Below are positions 26,019 to 35,640 of a stretch of DNA of 64,000 bases, piece after piece (position 1 is the first letter of the stretch; every line of letters starts with the position of its first letter). Source of the DNA: Nitrincola lacisaponensis (GTDB taxonomy: Bacteria; Pseudomonadota; Gammaproteobacteria; Pseudomonadales; Balneatricaceae); the NCBI RefSeq assembly GCF_000691225.1, contig NZ_JMSZ01000016.1:1-64000 (forward strand), given 5' to 3'. The translations under genes and the position numbers were made by a program. The notes under the pieces were generated by a model that saw nothing but the letters and a program-made list of their open reading frames with translations, ran no database searches and had not been told where the DNA came from.

Positions 26019-27254
26019 GTGAGCATGATGCCGTTAATGGATGAGGATCAGGGTCTGCCGGTGCTGATGGCGCGCCAGGCCATCTATACCAAGAGTCAGG
26101 ATGTTGCTGCCTACGAATTGTTGTTTCGCGATGAGCAGGGTAACTTTGTCATGGGCCTCAAGGATGATGATGCGACCCTGGCTGTATTGGTCAATTCGTA
26201 TGCATCGTTTAGTAAAGCGACCAAAGCACAGGTGCCTTTTTTTCTGAAAGTGACTGACAAAGTCCTGCTCAATGATGAGTTACCGGATTTTCCTCGTCAC
26301 CTGTTTGTACTTGAACTCCTGCCTCATACGCAGGTGACTTCACGCTTGATTGCGCGTCTTGAAACGCTGGCCAGTCAAGGCTACCGTTTGGCGCTGTCTG
26401 GTTTTGACCCTTCCGATACCAAGCTTCATCCATTATTGAAGGTCGTGCATGTTCTCAAACTGGATATTCAGCTGATCGGGCTGAGCCGGATTCCGTCGTT
26501 GGTGCAGAAACTGAAGCCTTTCAATCTGGAGTTGCTGGCTGACAAGGTCGAGACCCAGGAGGAGTTCAGGCAGTGTCTGGAAATGGGCTTTGCGCTCTAT
26601 ATGGGGTACTTTCTGAGTAAACCGGATCTGGTGCGCGGAAAAAAGCTGTCAGGCAGTAAAGTGTTGCTGATGCAGATCTTGCAGGAATTGCAGAACAAGC
26701 ATGCCACCGCTCAGTCGGTTGAAGAGATTGCCCTGAAAGATCCTGAACTGACCTATAAAATACTCCGTGTGGTGAACTCGGCGGCAGTCAATCTGCGTCG
26801 CGAGGTCACCTCTTTATCGCATGCCATTGCGCTACTGGGCATGGATCAGGTGCGCCGCTGGGTAATGCTGTTCCTGGCCAAAAGTGACAATGGTAAACCA
26901 ACGGAGTTAACACGGACCATGTTGGTGCGTGGACGAATGTGTGAGCTGTTGGCTGAAATGCTTGAATACCAGGACCCCATGGAGTGTTTTATTGTCGGGT
27001 TATTGTCGCAGCTGGATGTCATGATGGACATGGAAATGGAGGTGCTGCTCAATGAGGTGCCTTTGCAGCAGTCGGTCAGAGATGCGCTGTTGAATCGAGA
27101 AGGGCAATCTGGTGCTTTGCTGAGCGAAGTCGAGGTCTACGAGCGTGGTGAGTTTGAACGCCTGAAAAAACTCCTGCCTTCTCAGTTCTATGAGGTAGCC
27201 TATCGTCATAGCCTGAAATGGTCTGAACAGGTGCTGGAGGCTATGCAGGGATAA
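26019..27254 (+). CDS. EAL-HDOD signalling protein with degenerate EAL domain (YuxH type)
   Basis: About 411 residues. GGAG at 26007-26010 best fits the GTG at 26019; GTG 26010 and ATGs at 26025/26028 are alternatives. An EAL-like domain fills about 15-210, but EAL is replaced by ELL (YELLFRDEQG) and the DDFG motif by SGFDPSD, so phosphodiesterase activity is not expected. A HDOD domain follows (about 205-395; LMQILQELQNKHATAQSVEEIA, RVVNSAAVNL). Such proteins act as regulators, some binding c-di-GMP. It stands alone and ends at a shared hairpin with ilvD. Confidence 0.9.
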   Translation: MSMMPLMDEDQGLPVLMARQAIYTKSQDVAAYELLFRDEQGNFVMGLKDDDATLAVLVNSYASFSKATKAQVPFFLKVTDKVLLNDELPDFPRHLFVLELLPHTQVTSRLIARLETLASQGYRLALSGFDPSDTKLHPLLKVVHVLKLDIQLIGLSRIPSLVQKLKPFNLELLADKVETQEEFRQCLEMGFALYMGYFLSKPDLVRGKKLSGSKVLLMQILQELQNKHATAQSVEEIALKDPELTYKILRVVNSAAVNLRREVTSLSHAIALLGMDQVRRWVMLFLAKSDNGKPTELTRTMLVRGRMCELLAEMLEYQDPMECFIVGLLSQLDVMMDMEMEVLLNEVPLQQSVRDALLNREGQSGALLSEVEVYERGEFERLKKLLPSQFYEVAYRHSLKWSEQVLEAMQG

Positions 27255-27274
27255 CGCATCGGACCGGGATAAAC

Positions 27275-27299
27275 TTCAGGTGGCGTGAAGCCACCTGAA
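27275..27299. terminator. Bidirectional hairpin between the EAL-HDOD gene and ilvD
   Basis: Perfect ten-base stem TTCAGGTGGC / GCCACCTGAA with a five-base loop, 21 bases after the EAL-HDOD stop and 16 bases after the ilvD stop on the other strand. There is no long T run, so termination strength is uncertain. Confidence 0.65.
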
Positions 27300-27314
27300 A
27301 CTTGATCCCAGATC

Positions 27315-29150
27315 TTAGTCCAGCAGTGTCAGATCGCGTACTGCGCCTTTATCCGCAGAAGTGACCAGTTTGGCATAGGCTTTCAGTGCAGCCGTCACTT
27401 TTCTGGGCCTTTCCATCGCCGGTTTCCATCCCAGAGCATCCTGTTCAGCTCGACGCTTGGCCAGTTCTTCATCAGACAAAAGGACATTAATGCTGCGGTT
27501 GGGAATGTCGATGCAGATTGGGTCGCCGTTGCGTACCAGTCCTATCGCACCACCGGAAGCAGCTTCCGGAGAAACATGGCCAATCGACAGTCCGGAGGTG
27601 CCGCCTGAAAAACGGCCATCTGTTAACAATGCACAGTCTTTTCCCAGTCCTTTAGACTTGAGGTAAGAAGTCGGATAGAGCATCTCCTGCATACCGGGCC
27701 CGCCTTTGGGACCCTCATAGCGGACGATCACGACATCACCCGCTTTAACCTGGTCCTTCAGAATGTGCTCGACAGCCTGATCCTGTGACTCGGTAATATG
27801 CGCGGGGCCTTCAAAGCGCAGAATAGAATCATCCACACCGGCTGTTTTGACGACACAGCCATCTTCGGCGATATTGCCGAACAGCACCGCCAGACCCCCT
27901 TCTTTGGAGAACGCATGTTCCAGGTTGCGGATGCAGCCATTTTCACGATCACCATCCAGTGTCGGCCAGCGAGTGGACTGGCTGAAAGCCGTTTGTGTCG
28001 GAATGCCAGCCGGACCCGCTTTATAAAACTCCAGTACCTCAGACGTCGGGTTGCGCATGATGTCCCAGTGTTCCAGAGCCTCTGCCAGTGTGTTGCTGTG
28101 AACCGTAGGAATGTCGGTGTGCAGTTTCCCGGCACGATCCAACTCGCCTAAAATGGCAAAAATCCCTCCGGCACGATGGACATCCTCAATATGGTATTTC
28201 GGCGTATTCGGAGCGACTTTGCACAGCTGCGGTACTGTTCGCGACAGGCGATCAATATCACGCAGGGTGAAGTCCAGTTCACCTTCCAGCGCGATGGCCA
28301 GCAAATGCAGGATGGTATTGGTCGAGCCACCCATCGCGATATCCAGTGACATGGCATTTTCGAACGCTTTGAAATTGGCAATATTGCGCGGTAATACCGA
28401 GACATCGTCTTGCTCATAATAGCGCTTGGCCAGGGTAACGATGCGGTGTCCGGCTTCTTCAAACAGGCGGCGACGATCACTGTGCGTTGCCAAGGTGGTG
28501 CCATTCCCTGGCAGTGACAGACCCAGAGCTTCAGTGAGACAGTTCATTGAGTTGGCGGTGAACATGCCGGAGCAGGAACCACAGGTTGGGCAGGCTGAGC
28601 GCTCATACTCGGCTACCATCTCGTCAGATGCATTACTGTCTGCAGCGATTACCATGGCATCGACCAGATCCAGCTTGTGTTCGGAAAGCTTGGTTTTACC
28701 TGCCTCCATTGGGCCACCGGAGACAAAAATAACCGGAATATTCAGGCGCATGGCTGCCATCAACATTCCCGGTGTAATTTTGTCGCAGTTGGAAATACAG
28801 ATCAGGGCATCGGCACAGTGTGCATTGACCATGTATTCAACCGAGTCCGCAATAATATCTCGGGAGGGTAGTGAATAGAGCATGCCATCGTGACCCATGG
28901 CGATGCCATCATCCACGGCGATGGTGTTGAACTCTTTGGCAACGCCGCCAGCCTTCTCCACTTCCCGGGCTACCAGTTGGCCCATGTCTTTCAGATGGAC
29001 ATGTCCCGGCACAAACTGGGTGAAGGAGTTGGCAATCGCAACGATAGGTTTGTGGAAGTCGTCATCTTTCATGCCGGTGGCACGCCACAGGGCGCGGGCA
29101 CCCGCCATATTACGACCGGCGGTCGACGTTCTGGAACGATACTCAGGCAT
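27315..29150 (-). CDS. ilvD: Dihydroxy-acid dehydratase
   Basis: 611 residues, matching E. coli IlvD (616). It dehydrates 2,3-dihydroxy-isovalerate and -methylvalerate to the keto acids of valine and isoleucine, using a Fe-S cluster and Mg2+. Visible: the Fe-S cysteine regions ([11 protein letters not shown] near 120 and [19 protein letters not shown] near 192) and the [19 protein letters not shown] block. AAGGACT precedes the ATG at 29150. It stands alone; the ilvE aminotransferase that uses its products is about 10 kb away at 38596. Confidence 0.98.
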   Translation of the reverse strand: MPEYRSRTSTAGRNMAGARALWRATGMKDDDFHKPIVAIANSFTQFVPGHVHLKDMGQLVAREVEKAGGVAKEFNTIAVDDGIAMGHDGMLYSLPSRDIIADSVEYMVNAHCADALICISNCDKITPGMLMAAMRLNIPVIFVSGGPMEAGKTKLSEHKLDLVDAMVIAADSNASDEMVAEYERSACPTCGSCSGMFTANSMNCLTEALGLSLPGNGTTLATHSDRRRLFEEAGHRIVTLAKRYYEQDDVSVLPRNIANFKAFENAMSLDIAMGGSTNTILHLLAIALEGELDFTLRDIDRLSRTVPQLCKVAPNTPKYHIEDVHRAGGIFAILGELDRAGKLHTDIPTVHSNTLAEALEHWDIMRNPTSEVLEFYKAGPAGIPTQTAFSQSTRWPTLDGDRENGCIRNLEHAFSKEGGLAVLFGNIAEDGCVVKTAGVDDSILRFEGPAHITESQDQAVEHILKDQVKAGDVVIVRYEGPKGGPGMQEMLYPTSYLKSKGLGKDCALLTDGRFSGGTSGLSIGHVSPEAASGGAIGLVRNGDPICIDIPNRSINVLLSDEELAKRRAEQDALGWKPAMERPRKVTAALKAYAKLVTSADKGAVRDLTLLD

Positions 29151-29301
29151 CGGTTAGTCCTTGGGTAACAGGTGTGTTGTCGGTTTATCCCGAGTATATC
29201 AGATTCTGTCTGGCTGTCAGGCGTACAGTAAGGGTGCTTGAACAAAAGTCAGGTGCGTTCTATGCTCCCCGGTCATGAAAAGACAGCAGGGCAGATAAAC
29301 G

Positions 29302-29562
29302 ATGACCATCAAGATTGATAAAAAAGCGATTCGCCAGGACCGGATACTGCGTATCTGTATGAAGACCGGTATCCCTCTGAGTGTGTTGGCATTGATCAGC
29401 CTTTGGGTGGGCCAGTACGCCGGTTCGCCGGCACTGGGCAAAGTCTTTGTGGTCTCTGTGTTTTTTGCTATCCCTATCGGGCTGTTGTACAACGTCCGTT
29501 TCATGATGCTGTCGATTCGAGAGGTCAGACGTCAGCAGGCTGAACAGCGGCAATCAGACTGA
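29302..29562 (+). CDS. Small two-helix membrane protein of unknown function
   Basis: 86 residues. A basic N-terminus (TIKIDKKAIRQDR) is followed by two membrane helices (about 24-42 and 48-68) and a charged tail (REVRRQQAEQRQSD). No family recognised. The ribosome site is weak. It lies between ilvD (divergent) and a PepSY/two-component set and might be co-transcribed with that set, 70 bases ahead. Protein-like composition supports a real gene. Confidence 0.6.
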   Translation: MTIKIDKKAIRQDRILRICMKTGIPLSVLALISLWVGQYAGSPALGKVFVVSVFFAIPIGLLYNVRFMMLSIREVRRQQAEQRQSD

Positions 29563-29632
29563 TTCGTTAATCAGGAGTTCATTTGAGACCAGATAGACTC
29601 GCTGTATTGAATAACCTGCCGGAGGAACCCTA

Positions 29633-29914
29633 ATGTTCAGGGGGCGAAAAACTAACCTAAGCCGGATGCGGCGTACCCTCGTATCGGGTTTGATACTGAG
29701 CGCTTTGGGTGTATCCGGATGGCTGATGGCTGAACCTGTGACCAGCCTGAAGCGTGCTTCCGAGATTGCTCAGCAGGCGTTTGGCGGGCAAGTCGTAAAG
29801 GCTGAAGAGGTTGAGGTTGATCAGAAAAAGGTCTTTGTGATCCGTATCGTCAATGACGGACGCGTACGGGATGTGATGATTGACCCAGCCAATGGTGCGA
29901 TACTCAATCCCTGA
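29633..29914 (+). CDS. Secreted PepSY-domain protein ahead of a two-component system
   Basis: 93 residues with GGAGG before the ATG. A signal sequence (about 12-34, ending GWLMA) is followed by one PepSY domain (LKRASEIAQQAFGGQVVKAEEVE... VMIDPANGAIL). Small periplasmic PepSY proteins often precede PhoPQ-like pairs and are thought to modulate the sensor; that role is inferred. The response regulator follows 29 bases later. Confidence 0.85.
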   Translation: MFRGRKTNLSRMRRTLVSGLILSALGVSGWLMAEPVTSLKRASEIAQQAFGGQVVKAEEVEVDQKKVFVIRIVNDGRVRDVMIDPANGAILNP

Positions 29915-29943
29915 TAGGCAGATATAACCGGAAGGAAAACGGC

Positions 29944-30627
29944 ATGAAAGCATTGATCGTTGAAGATGACCTGGATTTGCGCCGACAGCTCAGCCTGCAA
30001 TTGACGGATAAGGGTTACACCGTCGAGGAGTGCGAAACAGGCAAGGATGCGCTGTTTATGGGGCGGGAATATGAGTTTGATGTTGCCATTGTTGACCTGG
30101 GTTTGCCGGGATTGTCAGGTCTGGAGGTGATTCGTGGCTGGCGCGAAGCGCAGCGTGATTTTCCGGTATTGATCTTGACTGCACGTGGACACTGGCAGGA
30201 CAAGGTCGAAGGGCTGGAGTCGGGTGCGGATGACTATCTGGTAAAACCCTTTCAGCCGGAGGAGCTTACAGCCCGACTGAATGCGCTGGTTCGTCGCGCA
30301 GCCGGACATGCCAAGCCCAAGCTGACCTTTGGCCCCTTGACATTGGATACTGTCAGTCGAGTGGTGCGACTCCAGGACGAAGAGGTCCGGTTGACCAGCT
30401 ACGAGTACCGTACGGTTGAATATCTGATGCTCAATGCGGGTAAAACCATCTCCAAGGCAGAGCTGACAGAGCATCTGTATCATCAGGATTTTGATCGTGA
30501 CAGTAATGTACTGGAAGTCTTTATCCGCCGCTTGCGCCAGAAGCTTGATCCGGATCAGACATTGCAGCCGATTCTTACCGTCAGAGGGTTGGGCTACCGC
30601 TTTAATCCAGAGCTTAAGCCGCATTGA
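29944..30627 (+). CDS. OmpR/PhoP-family response regulator
   Basis: 227 residues. Receiver about 1-120 with phospho-acceptor D51 (AIVDLGLPG) and K101 region (DYLVKPF); winged-helix DNA-binding domain about 128-222 ending in RGLGYRF. It most resembles PhoP/QseB-type regulators. GGAAGG lies upstream of ATG 29944. Its stop shares one base with the ATG of the kinase gene, so the pair is translationally coupled. Targets unknown; cation or antimicrobial-peptide response would fit PhoPQ relatives. Confidence 0.94.
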   Translation: MKALIVEDDLDLRRQLSLQLTDKGYTVEECETGKDALFMGREYEFDVAIVDLGLPGLSGLEVIRGWREAQRDFPVLILTARGHWQDKVEGLESGADDYLVKPFQPEELTARLNALVRRAAGHAKPKLTFGPLTLDTVSRVVRLQDEEVRLTSYEYRTVEYLMLNAGKTISKAELTEHLYHQDFDRDSNVLEVFIRRLRQKLDPDQTLQPILTVRGLGYRFNPELKPH

Positions 30628-31991
30628 TGCGTCGGCTACTGCCCCGTTCACTCAAGTCTCGCCTGTTTCTGGCATCCTTGATTGTCTTGCCACTGATTAT
30701 GGTGGTAGCCGTCGTGATTTTGCAAAGAGCCCACTATGACAGTCTGGTGGCATCCGAGCGTTCCCAGGCACAGTTACAGGTCTATCTGTTGCTGGGATTG
30801 GCAGAGTTTGATGGTCATGGACTGAATTTGCCGGACATGTTGCCTGAGCCGGGGCTTTCCCAGCCGGGTTCAGGTGTGTATGCGTTTATCAGTAATGATC
30901 GCCGAGAGCTGCTGTGGCAATCGGATTCTGCTGCACTGCTTCCGGCTGAACTGATTACCTCGACACTGCAAAGCTTCCCTCAGCCGGGCCAGGTCATTTT
31001 TCGCTATCTTGAAACAGAACCTTTCTATTTGCTGCAATATCCGGTGATCTGGGTGGGTAGCAATGAAGAACGGCTGTTCAAAATATCGGTGTTGCGCAGT
31101 GATGAGCGTCTGCGTGAGCAGATGCGGGCGTTCAGTACTCGTTTGTGGGGCTCCTTGCTTGGTGTGCTAGTGCTGGCGCTGAGTATGCAGTATCTGATTT
31201 TGCGATGGGGGTTACGACCGCTAGGGCGCCTGGCTGCCGATTTGCGCCGGATTGAAAAAGGGGAAGCTGACAGCCTGTCGGGTCATTACCCGCGTGAAGT
31301 TCAGCCGGTCACCGACAACCTCAACCAGTTGCTGTTGACTGAACGCCAGCAACGTGAGCGGTACCGCAATACTCTGGCAGATCTGGCACATAGTCTGAAA
31401 ACGCCCTTGGCGGTCATTCATGGTGCCAGTGGTGAGAAGCTCTCTGCCGAAGCCTACCGTAGCCTGGTAGAAGAGCAGAGTCAGCGTATGAACCAGATCG
31501 TTCAGTATCAGCTGTCACGTGCGGTGAAAACTCGTGGTGGTCTGGCAGCCCGGCCTGTTGATGTGCGTCCCTTGGTACAGCGTATCGCGGATGTGCTGAC
31601 CAAGGTCTATGCTGAAAAAGGGCTGCGTATCGATAATGATGTTGCACAGGATGCCCAGTTTCAGGGGGATGAGCGAGACCTGATGGAGTTGATGGGTAAT
31701 CTGATGGAGAATGCCTGTAAATATGGTCATCAGTGGGTGCGCATCAGCTCCTGTCCGGCCCGTAATGGGCTGTTACTGTTTGTTGAGGATGATGGCCCCG
31801 GTGTGTTACCAACACAGGCCAAGGTGATTCTGGAAAGAGGGCAGCGTATCGATACCTCTACCTCTGGGCAGGGGATTGGGTTGGCTGTCGTGGTTGATAT
31901 TCTCAGCAGCTATGGCGGGGCCCTGGAAGTCGACAGCTCTCCAGAACTTCAGGGTGCCCGCTTTCGTATGATGCTGCCTACGCTTACCTGA
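30627..31991 (+). CDS. Sensor histidine kinase (PhoQ-like)
   Basis: 454 residues from ATG 30627. TM1 about 12-31, periplasmic sensor about 34-172, TM2 about 173-195, HAMP-like linker, then H255 in LADLAHSLKTPLAVI, a PhoQ-type H box, N box (LMGNLMENACKYG), G1 (VEDDGPGV) and G2 (GQGIGLAVVVDIL). The HSLKTPL variant is typical of PhoQ relatives. The periplasmic domain lacks an obvious acidic cluster that I could match to E. coli PhoQ. Its 3' end overlaps argA on the other strand by eight bases. Confidence 0.92.
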   Translation: MRRLLPRSLKSRLFLASLIVLPLIMVVAVVILQRAHYDSLVASERSQAQLQVYLLLGLAEFDGHGLNLPDMLPEPGLSQPGSGVYAFISNDRRELLWQSDSAALLPAELITSTLQSFPQPGQVIFRYLETEPFYLLQYPVIWVGSNEERLFKISVLRSDERLREQMRAFSTRLWGSLLGVLVLALSMQYLILRWGLRPLGRLAADLRRIEKGEADSLSGHYPREVQPVTDNLNQLLLTERQQRERYRNTLADLAHSLKTPLAVIHGASGEKLSAEAYRSLVEEQSQRMNQIVQYQLSRAVKTRGGLAARPVDVRPLVQRIADVLTKVYAEKGLRIDNDVAQDAQFQGDERDLMELMGNLMENACKYGHQWVRISSCPARNGLLLFVEDDGPGVLPTQAKVILERGQRIDTSTSGQGIGLAVVVDILSSYGGALEVDSSPELQGARFRMMLPTLT

Positions 31992-33333
31992 TTGGCAGAG
32001 GTTTGAAAAAAACCTTGGAGTTGCGCTGAAAGTTATACAGTGCTTTCTTTTCACCCGGCAGCTCATCCAGCGATGCGGCCTGAAATCCCCGTTCAATAAA
32101 CCAGTGCGCTGTGCGTGTGGTCAGCACAAACAGCTGCGTCAGGCCCAGCGTCCGGGCACGTGCTTCCAGTGCCTGCAATAAACGGTCACCTCGTTCACCA
32201 CCGCGATAGTGATGATCAATGGCAACACAGGCCAGCTCACCAACCTGTTCTTCCTGGAAAGGATAGAGCGCGGCACAGCCGATGATGGCGCCATCACGCT
32301 CGATGACGGTAAAGCGGTCTATTTCCATTTCCAGACGTTCACGTGAGCGGCGGACCAGAATGCCTTTGGCTTCCAGCGGTGCTATCAGCTCAAGGATACC
32401 GCCCACATCGTCGATCACGGCGGTTCGGATCTGTTCATAAGACTCCCGCACCACCATGGTACCAGAGCCATCCCGTGTCAGCAGTTCGGAAATCAGTGCG
32501 CCATCACGCTGAAAACTGATCAGATGGCAGCGAGGGACACCCTCGTCACAGGCATCGGCAGCCGCCTGTAACAGTCGGGCTGTTTCGCTGTGAGCTTGAG
32601 TCGCATCTTCGATTCCGGCCAGATACTGGTTGACCCAGCGCCGGGCCGTTGCTGCCAGTAACTCGCTGCGCAGATCACCATGGCTGTCGGTGATACCGGC
32701 TTCACTGCCAAACAGGATCAGCTTGTCCGCATTCAACGCGATGGCCGTGCGTGTAGCAACCTCTTCCACGGACAGGTTGAATACTTCGCCAGTCGGTGAA
32801 AAGCCCAGGTTGGAAATCAGCAGTATATTGCCCAGATCCAGCTGGCGGCGTATGGCCTGGTGATCGACACGGCGCAGTTCGCCGGTATGGCCCAGATCAA
32901 CGCCATCGACGACGCCAGCAGGGCGGGCGGTGACAAAATTGCCACTGCACACCCGGATTCTGGCACCATGCATCGGCGTATTGGACAGTCCCATAGAGAA
33001 CTGCGATTCCAGCAGTGTTCTCAAGACGCCCGCCGCTTCAATAGCACATTCCAGTGTGGCAGCATCGGTAATGCGCTGGTGGTGATGCAGGCGGGTTGGA
33101 ATGCCGCGGACTTGTAAACGTTCTTCTATTTGAGGGCGAGAACCAAACACCAGTACCAGACGAACCCCCAGACTGTTGAGCAGGGCAACATCATGCACAA
33201 TATGCGTCAGATTGGGGTCAGCCAGTGCCTCGCCACCCAGCATCAGTACAAAGGTTTTGCCACGGTGTGCATTGATGTAGGGGGAGGAGTGTCTGAACCA
33301 GTCAATATAGGGGTCGTTGTCTTGCTTGCTCAC
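31984..33333 (-). CDS. argA: Amino-acid N-acetyltransferase (N-acetylglutamate synthase)
   Basis: 449 residues, matching E. coli ArgA (443). N-terminal amino-acid-kinase-like domain (about 20-290; LGGEALADPNLTHIVHDVALL) with the arginine-feedback site in this family, C-terminal GNAT domain (about 300-445; LACVAIDHHYRGGERGDRLL binds acetyl-CoA). It makes N-acetylglutamate, the first step of arginine synthesis. The start is GTG at 33333, before which only a weak AGG is seen. Convergent overlap of eight bases with the kinase gene. Confidence 0.96.
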   Translation of the reverse strand: MSKQDNDPYIDWFRHSSPYINAHRGKTFVLMLGGEALADPNLTHIVHDVALLNSLGVRLVLVFGSRPQIEERLQVRGIPTRLHHHQRITDAATLECAIEAAGVLRTLLESQFSMGLSNTPMHGARIRVCSGNFVTARPAGVVDGVDLGHTGELRRVDHQAIRRQLDLGNILLISNLGFSPTGEVFNLSVEEVATRTAIALNADKLILFGSEAGITDSHGDLRSELLAATARRWVNQYLAGIEDATQAHSETARLLQAAADACDEGVPRCHLISFQRDGALISELLTRDGSGTMVVRESYEQIRTAVIDDVGGILELIAPLEAKGILVRRSRERLEMEIDRFTVIERDGAIIGCAALYPFQEEQVGELACVAIDHHYRGGERGDRLLQALEARARTLGLTQLFVLTTRTAHWFIERGFQAASLDELPGEKKALYNFQRNSKVFFKPLPIR

Positions 33334-33366
33334 GGTAGGAACCTGATCCTTTATTCAGTCGTACGT

Positions 33367-33401
33367 CACGGAAACCTGCACTCATAATGCAGGCTTCCGT
33401 G
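33367..33401 (-). terminator. Hairpin after the Pit transporter operon
   Basis: CACGGAAACCTGCA and TGCAGGCTTCCGTG pair with one internal mismatch around a seven-base loop, between the pit stop (33436) and the argA start (33333). It probably ends the DUF47-pit transcript. It lacks a clear T run. Confidence 0.5.
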
Positions 33402-33435
33402 TCTCAGGTCCATTACTCTGAATGAAATTCCTGTA

Positions 33436-34701
33436 TTACAGGAAGATGGCGCTGAGGGTAAAGAAGATGGCAATGGACAGTAAGGCACCAGCAGGTAGTG
33501 TTACAATCCAGGAAATAAAAATGGTACCGATAATGCGCAGGTTCAAGGCTGCCATTCCGCGTGCCAGTCCTACCCCCAGAACTGCACCGACCAGCGTATG
33601 TGTCGTGGAGATGGGCAGGCCGGTACCTGACGCGACAACGACGGTTGCCGCTGCCGCCAGTGTGGCAGCAAAGCCCCTGCTGGGTGTTAGTTCGGTGATG
33701 TTTTGGCCCACGGTGGCAATCACCTTGTGACCATACATGACCAGACCCGCCACTATGCCGATACCGCCCAGCAACAGAATCCAGGCGGGCATGACCGAGC
33801 GTGCTGCGACTTCACCGCCAGACTGTACAACGCTGACTACCGCGGCCAGAGGGCCAACTGCATTGGCAACATCATTGGAGCCGTGAGCAAACGCCATGGC
33901 ACAGGCCGTAAACAACATCAGGATGCCAAAAATTTTCTCCACATTGGTAAAGTGAAAATCCTTGTCGTCTGCCGCGGAGTATTTGATTTTGCGAATCATT
34001 GAAATGCCGACTAGCATTGCAATAATGCCGACGCCAACGGATGCGGCACTGCTTTGTGCAAATGTCATATTCAGGCCGACATGCGTCAGTCCCTTGGTGA
34101 AAGTCACCATGGCGATAATAAAACCGACCAGGAAAATGTAGAAAGGTACTACCCGTTTGGCATTGGCAAACGGATCATCGGTACTCAGAATCAGGTGCTG
34201 TACGCTGCGGAACAGCCAAAAGGAGATAAAGCCTGCGGTAACGGGTGAAATCACCCAACTGGCAACAATGGTCCAGATTTTTCCCCACTGTACTGCGTCT
34301 ACTGAGATGCCGACAGCGGCAAAGCCGACGATTGCACCAATGATGGAGTGGGTGGTAGAGACTGGCCAGCCAAAGTGCGTGGCGATCAACAGCCATAGCC
34401 CGGCAGCCAGTAGTGCTGACATCATGCCGAATACCAGCAAGTCAGGCGAATCTGCCAGCAGTTCGGCATCAGTAATACCGCTACGGATCGTCGAGGTGAC
34501 GGCTCCGCCAGCCAGGTAGGCGCCGGCAAATTCAAAGATGATGGCAATAATGATGGCCTGTTTCAGGGTGATAGCCTTGGAACCGACAGAGGTTCCCATG
34601 GCATTGGCGACGTCGTTGGCACCAACCCCCCAGGCCATGAAGAAGGCAAACAGACAGGCCAGCAGAATCAGGATAGTGCCGTGTTGAGCTAATACGTCCA
34701 T
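33436..34701 (-). CDS. Inorganic phosphate transporter, Pit family
   Basis: 421 residues with about ten membrane helices and the two PHO4-type signature repeats: GVGANDVANAMGTSVGSKAITLKQA near 26-50 and AHGSNDVANAVGPLAA near 270. It imports metal-phosphate with protons or sodium at low affinity. ATG 34701. The DUF47 gene upstream on the same strand is separated by 21 bases; this pairing is a known unit in which the PhoU-like partner helps control uptake. Confidence 0.94.
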   Translation of the reverse strand: MDVLAQHGTILILLACLFAFFMAWGVGANDVANAMGTSVGSKAITLKQAIIIAIIFEFAGAYLAGGAVTSTIRSGITDAELLADSPDLLVFGMMSALLAAGLWLLIATHFGWPVSTTHSIIGAIVGFAAVGISVDAVQWGKIWTIVASWVISPVTAGFISFWLFRSVQHLILSTDDPFANAKRVVPFYIFLVGFIIAMVTFTKGLTHVGLNMTFAQSSAASVGVGIIAMLVGISMIRKIKYSAADDKDFHFTNVEKIFGILMLFTACAMAFAHGSNDVANAVGPLAAVVSVVQSGGEVAARSVMPAWILLLGGIGIVAGLVMYGHKVIATVGQNITELTPSRGFAATLAAAATVVVASGTGLPISTTHTLVGAVLGVGLARGMAALNLRIIGTIFISWIVTLPAGALLSIAIFFTLSAIFL

Positions 34702-34722
34702 AACTTCTCGCGTACTTGTGGA

Positions 34723-35403
34723 TTAACGGGCCAGTAGCAGCTGTAAACGGCTGCCGACATGCTGGGCGTAATTGGCCAGATCACCGATATCATCGATAAT
34801 GCGGTACAGGAAAATGACATCTACTGCATAGACATCCCGTTCAATGTTGAACAGTGAGTTACGCAGCTTGCGCTCTTGCTCGTCATTTTCATGCTCCAGA
34901 CGGTCCAGCTCATCAATCAGCTTTTCTACAACCTTGACTTCGTGTCCACGAAAACCTGCAGCCAGTAATTCATCCAGTTCGTTCAGTGCAATTACGGCCT
35001 GCTCAGTGGTCTGGATAGCCGTTTCCAGGAAACGACCCAGTTCATCCTGGATCTGTTCAGGAATCTGCATCTTGCGACCCAACATCATTCCGGCAATATC
35101 CTTGGCACGATTGGCAACCTTGTCCTGCATGCGCAGCAGATCCAGCAGGTCACTGCGTGGCACCGGCAGAAACAGGTTGCCGGGCAGGTTTTGGCGGATG
35201 GCACGTTTCATGTCATCGGCTTCACCTTCGATGACTGCGATACGATGCTGTATCTGCTGGGCTGTTTCCCAGTCATTGTTCAATACAGCCTGTAGAAAAG
35301 GTTTCAGTTCAGCGGCGGCTTCCTGCGCCTTGGCGATATGTTCCTGCATCGGTTTGAAGGGTGATCGGGCAAACATTTGCAGGATCGGGTTATTAGTCAC
35401 CAT
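34723..35403 (-). CDS. DUF47/TIGR00153 PhoU-like partner of the Pit transporter
   Basis: 226 residues from ATG 35403; a TTG three codons upstream is the alternative. All-helical, with PhoU-like repeats and acidic metal-binding stretches (HRIAVIEGEADDMKRAIRQNL, LIDELDRLEHENDEQERKL). The family (DUF47) pairs with Pit transporters in many bacteria and appears to regulate them. First gene of a two-gene operon with the transporter at 33436. Confidence 0.92.
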   Translation of the reverse strand: MVTNNPILQMFARSPFKPMQEHIAKAQEAAAELKPFLQAVLNNDWETAQQIQHRIAVIEGEADDMKRAIRQNLPGNLFLPVPRSDLLDLLRMQDKVANRAKDIAGMMLGRKMQIPEQIQDELGRFLETAIQTTEQAVIALNELDELLAAGFRGHEVKVVEKLIDELDRLEHENDEQERKLRNSLFNIERDVYAVDVIFLYRIIDDIGDLANYAQHVGSRLQLLLAR

Positions 35404-35470
35404 GGGAGACAAACCTGTATTGGTAGAAAGACAGGCGAATTATAAGGGTCATAGTCACAATAATGTAGTT

Positions 35471-35502
35471 AAACCGTCATAAAAATGACAACAAACCGTC
35501 AT
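35471..35502. promoter_or_regulatory. Pho-box-like repeats upstream of the DUF47-pit operon
   Basis: Two copies of AAACCGTCAT (35471-35480 and 35493-35502) are 22 bases apart, two turns of DNA, and between them GTCAT-AAAA-ATGAC (35476-35489) is a perfect inverted repeat. Pho boxes contain repeats of the TGTCA type at 11-base steps, so PhoB binding is possible. The site is 68 bases upstream of the DUF47 start and 139 bases before glnE. Prediction only. Confidence 0.3.
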
Positions 35503-35640
35503 TATTGTGTTGTAGAGATCAATCAGATGGCTTTAAAAAGCTTGGCGCAAACCCGGGATATCTTCACAAACCTGGCTGCTGAACCACAATCAGGTCTGCT
35601 ATGCTAGTCGCTGCCCCGCCTGAATTGTGAGAGAGGAAAC

